From: Chitinophagaceae bacterium UBA1953
Lineage (GTDB): Bacteria > Bacteroidota > Bacteroidia > Chitinophagales > Chitinophagaceae
Reading direction: 5' to 3'
Length of the DNA: 64,000 nt
Assembly: GCA_002336115.1 (NCBI GenBank)
Contig: DDEN01000063.1
Span: 103,905 to 167,904 of the forward strand
Shown here: positions 52,942-62,779 of the stretch, piece after piece
Layout of the letters: every line of letters starts with the position of its first letter
How positions within the stretch are numbered: position 1 is the stretch's first letter
The notes under the pieces: generated by a model
What the model saw: only the letters and a program-made list of their open reading frames with translations
Told to the model about the DNA's origin: nothing
Databases searched by the model: none
Program-made: the position numbers and the translations under genes

Positions 52942-55900
52942 GTGAAAAAAACGTTTTATATACTTCTGGTTATTCTGCTCGGCATAAAGTCGGGTGCACA
53001 AACACCAAACTATTTATTTCATAACAACAGCGAAAAAGACGGGCTTAGCTTTAATTTCATCCACACATTATTACGTGACAGTAAGGGTATGATGTGGATA
53101 GGAAGTCACAATGGTCTTAACCGGTACGATGGACAGCATTTTTACCAGTTTAATGCACGCAAAGACAGCAATTCGTTTATTGATAATTCCGTTTTTGATT
53201 TATGTGAGGATACACATGGCAACATTTGGGGTTCTACCGGAGGAGGAATTTTTTGTTATGATTTAAAGCAAAATAAATTCAAAAATTATTTTCCCCCGGG
53301 CTATGATTATGCAAGAGCTGTATTCAATATTTTATGTGATAAACGGGGAGATATATGGGCTACAGGCGTTTGGACCATTCTCAAACTTAACAAAAAGAAA
53401 AACATCTTTGAAGAAATAGGTCCGCTTACAAAAATTAAAGATTCACTGAGTTATTATGCAGTGAGGCAAAACGGAATGTTAGAAGACCCGTCCGGTAAAG
53501 GCCTCTGGTTAGCCACCAGGCTTGGGCTGCATTTTTATAATATCAAAGAAAACAAGTTTTACTGTTACAAGAATATGTCGTCCGACAGCTTGTTTGTCAA
53601 ACATGGAGTTTCGGCACTTTCCTGGTCAAAGTTTGGCTATTTCTGGTTTTTCGATAATGACACAAAAGAAATGAAAGCCTTTGATCCTTCTTCTCATAAA
53701 ATTCTATACCGTATAAGTATTAAATCTACAATACCTGATGCAGTTGCTACTACATTATTTGAAGACAGCAATCATAAGCTTTGGCTTAGTACGTGGAATT
53801 ATCAAATTGCAGTGATAGATTATAAGAAAAAAAAGGCTGCAACTATTGCTTATAAAAAAGACAACCCGCTAAGTATAGCCGGCGATATTTTTTGGGGAAT
53901 TTTGGAAGATGAAGACAATACAATATGGATAGGCACCTCAGGAGGTTTATCCAGGTGCAATTATACTAAAAGTGTTTACAGTATTTATCCAATCAGTGAT
54001 AATGTAAAGGAATTTAGCGGGGGAAAACTTGGAGCCTTTGCAAATGATCCAAGAAACAATACATGGTGGATAGCGTCCGAACACACTCCATCAGTGATTC
54101 ATTATAACCCTGATAACTCCAGTTACATATTTTATGATTTCAGCAAGGCACAGAAAAACAGCAAAGGACAATTACCTACCGATGTTTACAACTTCAGCTT
54201 TACTGACGGACAGATATATATATTCACTCACACAGGTATCTGGTTGATAGATGAAAAAACGAAAAAGATACTTCCCTTCAACAAAAAGTTTAAAGGACTA
54301 CCCGATTTACAACTTGCTTCATTTGTGAGAAACGACAGTATTGTGTGGTTTTCTGCCTGGGACAAGGGTTTTATTAAATGGAACAAAATCACAAACAAAG
54401 CAAAACTGATTAAAGCTTCTGAAGAGTTACTTCCCGACAGCCAGCATATAGCATATACACACCCCGTTATTGACAGGAAAGGCCGCCCTTGGTTTATTCC
54501 TGCATTTGGCTGGATAGGCCATGTAAATGAAAAAGATGAAGTAGAAATGAAGTTCTATGTAAAAGACAAGTTCAGGGAAATGACCTCGTACATCAGTCAG
54601 TATGCCTTTGACTCCAAAGACAATTTATGGATGACATCTGTAGCTGCCGGATTATATCGCTATAATATTCATACCGGTGAAATAAAAATATTTGAAAACA
54701 TAAGTGGAATAGGAACTGTTCCGGGTAATATGGCTATTGACAAAAAAGACCGGGTATGGATTGTGTCTTTTAAAAATTATGCAATATACAACCCCGAAAC
54801 AGGAGGTGCCAACTGGTACCACATTCCTCTTTATGAAAATATTTACAATTACAGCAATATTTTAAAACAAGGTATAGATGGTTCAATATTCGGAACACTG
54901 AACAGAGACATTATTAAATTTCTGCCCGATAAACTTGATGCCAAACCTGAAATAAAACCTCCTTTAATTAGTATTGTAAAGATTTCAGGCAAGGAAAAAC
55001 TTATAAACGATGAAACCAGTTTATTACTTGAGCCGGATGAAAATTCGCTGGAGTTTAGTTTTGGCTCACTTATAAATAAAGATATATTCCCTTACACGCT
55101 TAAATACAGATTAGATGGGTTTGATACAACATGGATTGAAAACGATGCTACCGCAAAAGCATTATACAGTAATCTGCGTCCGGGAAAATATGTATTCCAT
55201 GTTATAGCCATATCAAAAAACAAAACGTGGAAAACTCCTGAAAGAACAATTTATGTAACAATAAAAACACCTTTTTATCTTTCAGGCTGGTTCTGGTCAC
55301 TTATTGGCATTCTTTTAATAACTGCTCTTATTGTATTCTATCGTTACCGGCTGAATAAACAAAAGGAAATACTGACACTTGAAAATAAAGCGCAGGAATT
55401 AGAGAAAGAAAAAGCCATGGTAATGTATGAAAACCTGAAACAACAGCTAAATCCACATTTTTTATTCAATTCGCTTACTTCATTATCAGGTTTAATAGAA
55501 ACCGATCAGTATGTAGCAGTAGAATTTCTTGAACAGATATCGGGCATTTACCGTTATATTTTAAAAAATGGGGACAATGAAACCGTTACTCTGAAAGACG
55601 AGGTGAATTTTGTAACTCTGTATATTAATCTGCAACAAACAAGATTTAAAAATGGCTTACAAATAAATATTAATATCCCCGACGAATACCTGCATTATAA
55701 AATTGCACCTGTTACTCTCCAGAATTTAATTGAGAATGCTATAAAACATAATATAATTGATATAACCATGCCTTTGGTTATAGATATTTATGTTGAGGGC
55801 GATTATGTAATAGTTAAAAACAATCTGCAAAAGAAAAATATGGTGGAAACATCAAATAAAAAAGGGCTTGCTCAGTTTACTACTCTTTACAAGTATTTAA

Positions 55901-55965
55901 GTACCCGCCCGGTTACTATAAAAGAAGAAGAAAACAAGTTTATCATTAAAATTCCTTTGATATAA
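52942..55965 (+). CDS. Two-component propeller sensor kinase (LytS-type histidine kinase)
   Basis: 1007 residues from GTG 52942 (MKKTFYILLVILLG signal-like), chosen over the GTG at 52909, which overlaps the operator. Periplasmic two beta-propellers (about 25-680, with repeats such as GMMWIGSHNGLNRYD and LWLATRLGLHFYN), a Y_Y_Y domain (about 690-760, LKYRLDGFDTTWI), one membrane helix (about 780-800), then a His kinase domain with QLNPHFLFNSLTSL (about 836), the LytS-type phosphoacceptor region, and N-box NLIENAIKHNII (about 927). Senses an unknown periplasmic ligand and passes phosphate to the LytTR protein 51 nt downstream. Confidence 0.88.
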   Translation: MKKTFYILLVILLGIKSGAQTPNYLFHNNSEKDGLSFNFIHTLLRDSKGMMWIGSHNGLNRYDGQHFYQFNARKDSNSFIDNSVFDLCEDTHGNIWGSTGGGIFCYDLKQNKFKNYFPPGYDYARAVFNILCDKRGDIWATGVWTILKLNKKKNIFEEIGPLTKIKDSLSYYAVRQNGMLEDPSGKGLWLATRLGLHFYNIKENKFYCYKNMSSDSLFVKHGVSALSWSKFGYFWFFDNDTKEMKAFDPSSHKILYRISIKSTIPDAVATTLFEDSNHKLWLSTWNYQIAVIDYKKKKAATIAYKKDNPLSIAGDIFWGILEDEDNTIWIGTSGGLSRCNYTKSVYSIYPISDNVKEFSGGKLGAFANDPRNNTWWIASEHTPSVIHYNPDNSSYIFYDFSKAQKNSKGQLPTDVYNFSFTDGQIYIFTHTGIWLIDEKTKKILPFNKKFKGLPDLQLASFVRNDSIVWFSAWDKGFIKWNKITNKAKLIKASEELLPDSQHIAYTHPVIDRKGRPWFIPAFGWIGHVNEKDEVEMKFYVKDKFREMTSYISQYAFDSKDNLWMTSVAAGLYRYNIHTGEIKIFENISGIGTVPGNMAIDKKDRVWIVSFKNYAIYNPETGGANWYHIPLYENIYNYSNILKQGIDGSIFGTLNRDIIKFLPDKLDAKPEIKPPLISIVKISGKEKLINDETSLLLEPDENSLEFSFGSLINKDIFPYTLKYRLDGFDTTWIENDATAKALYSNLRPGKYVFHVIAISKNKTWKTPERTIYVTIKTPFYLSGWFWSLIGILLITALIVFYRYRLNKQKEILTLENKAQELEKEKAMVMYENLKQQLNPHFLFNSLTSLSGLIETDQYVAVEFLEQISGIYRYILKNGDNETVTLKDEVNFVTLYINLQQTRFKNGLQININIPDEYLHYKIAPVTLQNLIENAIKHNIIDITMPLVIDIYVEGDYVIVKNNLQKKNMVETSNKKGLAQFTTLYKYLSTRPVTIKEEENKFIIKIPLI

Positions 55966-56016
55966 TAAACAGTAATTTGACAAATACAAGAATTTAAAAA
56001 CTTTAATACTATTAAT

Positions 56017-56787
56017 ATGAAAGCAGTAATTATTGAAGATGAAGAAATCATTGCAAAAGTGCTTCAGAACAAAATAAGCAAAGTTGCAAAAGATGTGGAT
56101 GTAATTACTGTATTACCAAGCTTAAAAACTGCCAGAAAATGGCTGAGCGAAAATGCAGAGCCCGACATGATGTTTATGGACATACAGCTCAGTGACGGAG
56201 TAAGTTTTGATATATTTAAAGAATACACATTAAAGTGCCCGGTGATTTTTACCACTGCTTATGATGAATATGCCATGCGTGCTTTTAAAGCAAACGGAGT
56301 GGATTATTTATTAAAACCTGTTAAAGAAACTGAACTGCTTACAGCAATTGACAAATGCAGAAAAATTACAGGAGAAAATAAAAAACCTCCAATTGATATA
56401 CAGGAACTGATTCTTTCTTTAGCAAATCCATCTGCTTCGGTAAAATATAAAGAAAAGTTTATAGTAAACATCCGCAACCAATGGATGCCTGTAAACACAA
56501 AAGATATTGCATGTTTCTGCAAAGAGGTGCTTAATTATATTTACCTGTTTAACGGCGAAAAGTACATGATTGATTATGTTACTCTCGAAGAAATTGAAGA
56601 TTTACTGGATCCAAAACAATTTTACCGTGCCAACCGCCAGTTCATTATCAATATTGAAGCGGTTCAATCTGTAAAACCTTTAGAATATTCAAAGCTCATT
56701 ATTAAACTAAAGGAACCAAACCATAAACTGGAAATAGATATGAGCCGTTTAAAAAGCCCGGAATTTAAAAAATGGTTAGACAGATAA
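56017..56787 (+). CDS. LytTR-type response regulator (pair of the first kinase)
   Basis: 256 residues. Receiver domain 1-125 with acidic patch EDEE (7-10), phosphoacceptor D55 in MFMDIQLSDG and K in LLKPV (about 106). C-terminal LytTR DNA-binding domain about 150-256 (RNQWMPVNTKDIACFCKE, ANRQFIINIEAVQSV). LytTR domains bind direct repeats of about 9-10 bp half-sites. The sequence pattern of the second pair's regulator at 62780 is very similar, so the two are paralogues. Confidence 0.92.
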   Translation: MKAVIIEDEEIIAKVLQNKISKVAKDVDVITVLPSLKTARKWLSENAEPDMMFMDIQLSDGVSFDIFKEYTLKCPVIFTTAYDEYAMRAFKANGVDYLLKPVKETELLTAIDKCRKITGENKKPPIDIQELILSLANPSASVKYKEKFIVNIRNQWMPVNTKDIACFCKEVLNYIYLFNGEKYMIDYVTLEEIEDLLDPKQFYRANRQFIINIEAVQSVKPLEYSKLIIKLKEPNHKLEIDMSRLKSPEFKKWLDR

Positions 56788-56969
56788 CACCTTCCACATC
56801 ACTTGCAAAAGCTTTCTCAGCATAGAAAGCCTTTTACTATATCATAAAAATTTAAAATCAATACAGTTCATTTTAAAAATGAAGCATGTGGAGTTTAAAA
56901 AAATTTTGGTTGTATTAAAACGTGGCATTTTTACATTATCAAATTAAAAACAACATTAAACCACGTTTT

Positions 56970-57359
56970 ATGAAACAAATATTTTTAATTCTTCTTACAG
57001 CAATTCTTTTTACAGCTTGTAAAAAAGATAAAACTGATACGAATGATCCCTCCAGTGCTCTTGTAGGAAAGTGGAGCGGGGAAATAGTTGATTTGACAGG
57101 TGTGTTCTCTTCAAAGCATTCAATGGAATTATTTTCAAATGGTACATTAAAGTTTTTTGATGGCGATTTCAGTTCTCCCATTTATGGAACCGGCACATGG
57201 ACATTAGACAGCTATCTTTTCAAAGCAGACGTATCGTTCCCAACCGGCGAAAAATTTAGTTTGCAGGCAATACGAAATGGCGACAAATTACAACAGGGAA
57301 CCTTAGGTTTTACGCCAAGTACATCAGGATTTAGAACCTGGTACATGAATAAGCTTTAA
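56970..57359 (+). CDS. Small lipoprotein, function unknown
   Basis: 129 residues from ATG 56970; the frame start at 56922 would place 16 residues before the signal peptide. Lipobox LTAILFTAC (Cys about 17), so anchored by lipidation, followed by a charged KKDKTDTND linker. The mature part is beta-rich (VGKWSGEIVDLTG), similar in layout to lipocalin-like DUF domains. No named family. Follows the first two-component pair by about 180 nt and could be one of its targets (inference). Confidence 0.65.
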   Translation: MKQIFLILLTAILFTACKKDKTDTNDPSSALVGKWSGEIVDLTGVFSSKHSMELFSNGTLKFFDGDFSSPIYGTGTWTLDSYLFKADVSFPTGEKFSLQAIRNGDKLQQGTLGFTPSTSGFRTWYMNKL

Positions 57360-57446
57360 TAAAAAACGGAAGAATCTAAAAAGCAAACAGGCTGCTTATT
57401 TAAGCAACCTATTTGTAATACCGCCTAATAGCATCATCTTTGTATT

Positions 57447-57465
57447 GAAAACTAAAACAGTTTTC
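57447..57465. promoter_or_regulatory. Palindrome upstream of the globin gene
   Basis: GAAAACT (57447-57453) and AGTTTTC (57459-57465) are perfect 7-bp inverted arms spaced by 5 nt, ending 17 nt before the globin ATG. A regulator-binding site is plausible; it differs from the GTAAAAC site of the first kinase. Confidence 0.45.
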
Positions 57466-57482
57466 AGTGTTAATTACTTATA

Positions 57483-57911
57483 ATGGAATTAAGCCAATAT
57501 CAAATAAAACTCATTAAACAGTCCTGGCGAAATTTCAGGGACGTTTCACCAGCGGTTGTTGGTGATTTATTTTATTCAAAACTATTTAGCGATCATCCTT
57601 CACTAAGGAAAATGTTTCCCAAAAAAATGGATGAGCAATATAAGAAGCTGATTGATACCCTTACAACCATAGTAGTTCGTTTGGACAATTTGGATACTAT
57701 CAATGATGAAATTACCGAAATGGCCCGCCGACATGTTGACTATGGTGTAAAACCGGTTCATTACAAAATTGTAGGCGATGCCCTTTTGTGGACATTAAAA
57801 AAAGGAACGGGTTGTGACTGGAATAATGAAACAGAAGAGGCCTGGCTATCTTGCTACACCATACTTTCAAATTTAATGATTAATGTAACTGCCCAAAAAG
57901 AAACGCTATAA
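57483..57911 (+). CDS. Single-domain haemoglobin (Vgb-like)
   Basis: 142 residues, typical single-domain globin length. Proximal His at 84 (RRHVDYGV), CD1 Phe 45 (RKMFPKK), and E7 Gln 52 (DEQYKKL) reproduce the F/Q/H set of Vitreoscilla haemoglobin. It binds O2 or NO, in cytoplasm. Upstream is a GAAAACT inverted repeat. Confidence 0.9.
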   Translation: MELSQYQIKLIKQSWRNFRDVSPAVVGDLFYSKLFSDHPSLRKMFPKKMDEQYKKLIDTLTTIVVRLDNLDTINDEITEMARRHVDYGVKPVHYKIVGDALLWTLKKGTGCDWNNETEEAWLSCYTILSNLMINVTAQKETL

Positions 57912-58499
57912 GCATGTTCATCTTTTCTTTTAGCTCCAGCTATTTATCTGTATTGGTCTATCTATAATTGTAACAAATCAATTACCATTCTGTATAAATA
58001 AAATGCTGCATTAGTAATACTTCCAAATATTGGCGTTTATTATTTAATCTTCGCTACTAACTAATACTTAAACCTGAAGGGAAAAAGGATCCATAAAATA
58101 AGCGAAGGACGATATTTATTTACCTGGTAATAGTTCAACTTATTTTAAATTTATTGATGTTATAGCTCAACAGAGAATTTCTTTTGTACACTATTATTTT
58201 TGAATTTCAAACAGGCAAATTGTAAGAAAAAAGATCCCACAGCTCAAAAAAATTCAATGCGTTTAATGATTTATAAAGCTTGCTACGGAAATTTTATAAT
58301 AAAGCGTGGCTATAAAAAAACCGTTTCACAACTGTAAAAAAACAGGGCTATTACTATTAGCAGTTTTTTTAATTCCCCGACTTATTACTTCTAAAGTTTA
58401 AGGAACCACACTTTAATAAATAAAACACACACTTAATCCTGAATATTTTTTTTATCATTTTATGCTACAACAATTTTACAGCACAAATTCTGTAAGAGG
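57912..58499. other. AT-rich stretch without recognisable gene
   Basis: 588 nt without a sustained ORF, structural RNA or repeat that I can identify. It is very AT-rich with several A- and T-runs and could hold an old gene remnant or an uncharacterised RNA. Nothing more can be supported. Confidence 0.4.
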
Positions 58500-58826
58500 A
58501 TGAACATAGAAGCAAAAAACTTTTGGTGGCACCGGATTTTTGGAGGAAGGAAAAAAAACGAATATCTAAAACTTCTTCAGCAGCAGCGCCTGTTACTGCA
58601 TAAAGGCACCGAGGCTACTGCTGTAATAATAGACACTTCGTTTTTTGATGATAAAATCGGCAGTCTTTTACCAATGCGGTTGTGGGTTAAGTTAAAAAAA
58701 GTCGATGGCAGCTTTGTTTATATACACTCCAGAACAATTGTAAATCAAAAACAGATTCCCGGCAAAGGGGAGACGGTAAAAATCAAATATATGCCAGATA
58801 ACTTTTCATCTATTCTTATTCTATAA
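58500..58826 (+). CDS. Small protein of unknown function
   Basis: 108 residues, Trp/Lys-rich N-terminus (NFWWHRIFGGRKKNEY) and a beta-rich rest (MRLWVKLKKVDGSFVYIHS, KGETVKIKYMPDNFSS) resembling the SH3-like DUF3592 arrangement but without its membrane helices. No firm family. ATG 58500. Confidence 0.5.
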   Translation: MNIEAKNFWWHRIFGGRKKNEYLKLLQQQRLLLHKGTEATAVIIDTSFFDDKIGSLLPMRLWVKLKKVDGSFVYIHSRTIVNQKQIPGKGETVKIKYMPDNFSSILIL

Positions 58827-58862
58827 TTTTTTTAACTAATAAACATTAACCCAAAAAATAAA

Positions 58863-59624
58863 ATGAAAAAGTCCTTATTATCAGTTCTTATTATCACATC
58901 TGTTTTAATCAGTTGTAAAAAAGACAAAAATGCAAGCTCTGTACAAGAACCTGCGACTCTTAAAAAAATTTCAAAATTAATTTACACTTACGAAAGTGAT
59001 CCGGCCGAAGTACAAACTTTTACCTATGATGCCCAAGGAAGACCGGCTTCATATTTAAAAGGAACCCGCAAAGATATTTTTAACTTTGAATCAGCTACCA
59101 GATTAGTTGTAACACGATACAAAACCACCGACAATAGTATTGACGCCATTATTGAATGTTCTTTAAACAGTAAAGGCGCCATTACCAAAATGGATTTCAA
59201 AAACTCATCTGGTGTAATAACATATACTTATGAATTGACTTATAATGCTGATGGCTATAACACCGGAGTTAAAGGATATAACTCATCAAGCGTTTATGAA
59301 GAAACAGTAGAAGTAAATAATGGAAATTTTACAAGTGCTAAAAGATACTACGGAGGAGTTTTAACATATAATGATGAGTTTACGTACAATACATATCAAA
59401 ATACAACACCCGGTGGTTTCTTCTCATATTGGCCCGTTGCTAACTTATTTGGAAAACCATCAAAAAATCTATTTGCTGAAGTTAAATCTGTAAAATTAAA
59501 TGGTGAAGTAATTACCTTAAATAAAAATACATATGAAAGAGATGCATCGGGAAACGTACTCAAAATGTATATAGACTTTACTGTTGATGGCAAAAAAGGA
59601 ATTTACGAATACAGTTATGAATAG
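58863..59624 (+). CDS. Lipoprotein with RHS/YD-like repeat strands
   Basis: 253 residues. Lipobox VLISC (Cys about 19) and a KKDKN linker. The body has repeated FTYDAQGRP, ELTYNADGYN, FTYNTYQNT and YERDASGN units, like the short beta repeats of DUF4595-type lipoproteins. Probably outer-membrane anchored; function unknown. It precedes the second two-component cassette. Confidence 0.7.
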   Translation: MKKSLLSVLIITSVLISCKKDKNASSVQEPATLKKISKLIYTYESDPAEVQTFTYDAQGRPASYLKGTRKDIFNFESATRLVVTRYKTTDNSIDAIIECSLNSKGAITKMDFKNSSGVITYTYELTYNADGYNTGVKGYNSSSVYEETVEVNNGNFTSAKRYYGGVLTYNDEFTYNTYQNTTPGGFFSYWPVANLFGKPSKNLFAEVKSVKLNGEVITLNKNTYERDASGNVLKMYIDFTVDGKKGIYEYSYE

Positions 59625-59673
59625 ACCCATAACACGGCTTATTTAAAAATTGCCACACTTCGTTTATAAAAAC

Positions 59674-59720
59674 ACCCCGGCTCGTTAGTGATATTTTGAC
59701 AGCCGGGGTTTTGTGTTTAT
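59674..59720 (+). terminator. Terminator between lipoprotein and second kinase genes
   Basis: ACCCCGGCT (59674-59682) pairs with AGCCGGGGT (59701-59709) across an 18-nt loop, then TTTTGTGTTT. The kinase start ATG 59731 is just 11 nt after. Confidence 0.7.
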
Positions 59721-59730
59721 TTTGGAGTTT

Positions 59731-62700
59731 ATGCGCCGGGTTATTAATTATTTGGTTATAACTGTAACAGGTTTTTTATTTTATTCTGAAATAAATGCCC
59801 AGCAATCTGATATCAACTTTCATCATCTTACTACAAAGAACGGCCTGAACGATGGTGGCATCAGCGCTATTTGCCAGGATAAGTATGGATTTATGTGGTT
59901 TGCTTCATTGGGTGCGTTAAACCGATTTGACGGATCTTCTGTAACAAAATTCACTCATAACCCAAACGACAGTACATCTGTTCCTGAAGGAATTGCCTGG
60001 ACAATTACGTGCGATAATAACGGTCGCCTTTGGGCAGGCTACGACAGTGGTTTATATGAATACATTTACAAAACCAACACCTTCAGAAAAATTTGGCCGC
60101 TTAACAATTATTTTATTGCCTCAATTACGCCCTATAAAAACAAACTTTTTATAACAGGTTATGGAAAATTTCTCTGTTACAATACAACCGAGAATACGCT
60201 TGAGCAATTATCCAAACCGGGTGATACCACATCTATATTCAACCAACATACTGTAAGAAGTGTTTTTATAAAAAAAGACAATGCCTATTTCGGCTGTGCC
60301 GGAGGATACATCATTTATTCTTTCGCTAATAATAATGGCTCTTTTTTTCCGGTAAAGGAAATGGGTGAACAGGCTCCGGTTAAGTTGCTTGCCGATAAAT
60401 TTGGTTATTTGTGGCTCTGCAATGGTCCTGATTATAAATTTATCAGGGTTAGTATAAAAAACAACAAAGCTGAAGATCTTAACAAATGGCTGAACACCTT
60501 TGAAAAGAAAACAAAAGTTTCAGTTAATGATTTTGCGGAAGACAACAATAGCAATATTTGGATAAGCACATCGAGCAAGGGATTATTGCAATATAATTAC
60601 AGTAACGGACAAACTATGCTTCATCAGCACAGTGAACAGCTTACAAAAAGTCCTCTCTCAAATATTTCAAGATGTATTTATCATTCAAGAGATAATAATA
60701 TTTGGCAGGGAGGTAATGCAGGTGTTGATTATTTCAATCCGGAAAAACCTTTATTTCACACAATACGATCCGGGCCGGACTATGACAACAACTTTTTGGC
60801 AAGAGGTATTACTGAAGATAAAGACGGAAATTACTGGTTTAGTACAGGCGATGGTATAACCAGGTACAACCCGGTTACCAAAAAGTATAAAATATGGCAC
60901 AATGAGCCGGGCAAAGCAGATGTTATTTATCATAATTCCTGCAGGGCTGTACTGGCTGATGATAATGATAACATCTGGATAGCAACCGGAAAAGGTGTTA
61001 ACCGCTATAATCAAAAAACAGAAAAAATAGATTTTTTCAGCACCAAAGATTCCATACCTCAAGCATTTTATTTTTCAGCAAATAAAGACAGGGAAGGAAC
61101 TCTGTGGTTTGGCACAAAAGATTTTGACGGGTTGTATTATTATGTTCCTTCTGAAAAAAAATTTCACGGCATTGGTACCCACCCGGCACTCAAAGTTTTT
61201 AGCGGATATGGGGTAAGAATTGTTTATGAAGATAGTAAAGGCCGATTGTGGATTGGCTTTAACGGTTCTGGTCTTGGTATGTATAATAAAAAAACAGGGG
61301 TTACACATCACTGGGTTGCAAACGATAAATCACTCAATGCTATTACGGGCAACCTGGTAACCGACATAAAAGAAGATAATAAGGGAATTATCTGGGTCAG
61401 TACGTTTAATGGAATAAACGGCATCAATCCCGAAACAGGGTTCATTACGAAGTTTACAGATAAAAACGGATTAAAAACCACTGTTACCTCCAGTATTGCT
61501 ATAGATAGCTTAAACCGGTTATGGATAGGCACTGCAGCCGGTTTAATAATGATGGATAAAGAGCGGAAATTTTTTAAACTTTTTGGAGAAGAAAACGGGC
61601 TCCCTTCCATTGAATTTTCTGAGCATCCCGGTTATTATGCAAAAAATGGCGATATAATTCTTCCAACTTTAAAAGGATGTGTCGTTTTTAATCCGCTGAT
61701 GTATAAAGAGGAGAAATCGAATTTACGGGTGTTTATTTCAGGTATCAGCATTTTAGATAAAGATTATACACTTCGAACAATCCTCGATTCTGATTTCACT
61801 ATAACTTTTAATCCAGATGAAAATTTCTTTTCATTTAGCTTCTCTGCGCTTAACTATGAAAACCCGGTACAAACCCACTATGCCTATAAACTCGAAGGCT
61901 TTGATAAAGAATGGCAATACTCGCAAATTCCAAAAGCCATTTATACCAATGTGCCGGGAGGAACCTATGTTTTGCATTATAAGGCAACCGGTAATCCGAA
62001 CGACTGGAATGTAGAAGAAAAAATAATTACGGTTATAGTTAAAACATACTTTTACAAACAATGGTGGTTTCCTTATTTACTCATTGCCTTAGCATTACTA
62101 ACCGGTTATTTTGTTTACAGTTATCGCAACAGGAATATCCGGAAATTAAATGAGCTGCACAACAAAGCACAACTGCTGGAAAAAGAAAAAGCTTTGGTAA
62201 TGTATGAAAACCTGAAGCAACACCTGAACCCTCATTTTTTGTTTAACTCACTCACTTCACTTGGAAGTTTAATTACGATTGATCCTAAACAAGCCGGCAA
62301 TTTCTTAGACAAAATGAGCAAAGTGTACAGGTACATTTTAAAAAACAGGGATAATGAAACAGTTCCCTTAAGTGAGGAATTGAAATTTGTACAGCTTTAT
62401 ATTGATCTTCAAAAAACAAGATTTGAAAACGGATTAATAGTAAATGTTAATATTGACGAAGAACATTACTACCGAAAAATTGCTCCTGTAACCCTTCAAA
62501 ATCTGGTTGAAAATGCAATAAAGCATAACACTGCAGATAGAGAAATGCCGCTGCGAATTGATTTGTTTGTTGAAGATAATTACCTGATTGTAAGAAACAA
62601 TCTTCAAAAGAAAACATTTGTAGAAACCAGTAATAAACTGGGCCTTGCTAATATGGAGTCATTATATTGTCACCTTAGCAACCGCCCGATGGAAATACTG

Positions 62701-62742
62701 GAAAATGAAAAATACTTTACAATAAAAATACCGTTGCTTTAA
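59731..62742 (+). CDS. Two-component propeller sensor kinase, second paralogue
   Basis: 1003 residues from ATG 59731, with GGAG 5 nt before. Same architecture as the kinase at 52942: signal/TM N-terminus, propeller repeats (WIATGKGVNRYN, LWIGTAAGLIMMD), Y_Y_Y domain (YKLEGFDKEWQ, about 720), TM (about 775-795), HLNPHFLFNSLTSL (about 833), N-box NLVENAIKHNT (about 924). It differs most in the propeller, so the two probably sense different ligands while sharing output logic. Pairs with the LytTR regulator 37 nt downstream. Confidence 0.88.
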   Translation: MRRVINYLVITVTGFLFYSEINAQQSDINFHHLTTKNGLNDGGISAICQDKYGFMWFASLGALNRFDGSSVTKFTHNPNDSTSVPEGIAWTITCDNNGRLWAGYDSGLYEYIYKTNTFRKIWPLNNYFIASITPYKNKLFITGYGKFLCYNTTENTLEQLSKPGDTTSIFNQHTVRSVFIKKDNAYFGCAGGYIIYSFANNNGSFFPVKEMGEQAPVKLLADKFGYLWLCNGPDYKFIRVSIKNNKAEDLNKWLNTFEKKTKVSVNDFAEDNNSNIWISTSSKGLLQYNYSNGQTMLHQHSEQLTKSPLSNISRCIYHSRDNNIWQGGNAGVDYFNPEKPLFHTIRSGPDYDNNFLARGITEDKDGNYWFSTGDGITRYNPVTKKYKIWHNEPGKADVIYHNSCRAVLADDNDNIWIATGKGVNRYNQKTEKIDFFSTKDSIPQAFYFSANKDREGTLWFGTKDFDGLYYYVPSEKKFHGIGTHPALKVFSGYGVRIVYEDSKGRLWIGFNGSGLGMYNKKTGVTHHWVANDKSLNAITGNLVTDIKEDNKGIIWVSTFNGINGINPETGFITKFTDKNGLKTTVTSSIAIDSLNRLWIGTAAGLIMMDKERKFFKLFGEENGLPSIEFSEHPGYYAKNGDIILPTLKGCVVFNPLMYKEEKSNLRVFISGISILDKDYTLRTILDSDFTITFNPDENFFSFSFSALNYENPVQTHYAYKLEGFDKEWQYSQIPKAIYTNVPGGTYVLHYKATGNPNDWNVEEKIITVIVKTYFYKQWWFPYLLIALALLTGYFVYSYRNRNIRKLNELHNKAQLLEKEKALVMYENLKQHLNPHFLFNSLTSLGSLITIDPKQAGNFLDKMSKVYRYILKNRDNETVPLSEELKFVQLYIDLQKTRFENGLIVNVNIDEEHYYRKIAPVTLQNLVENAIKHNTADREMPLRIDLFVEDNYLIVRNNLQKKTFVETSNKLGLANMESLYCHLSNRPMEILENEKYFTIKIPLL

Positions 62743-62779
62743 TACCAATGGTTTACTATTAAATATTAAAAACTCAATT

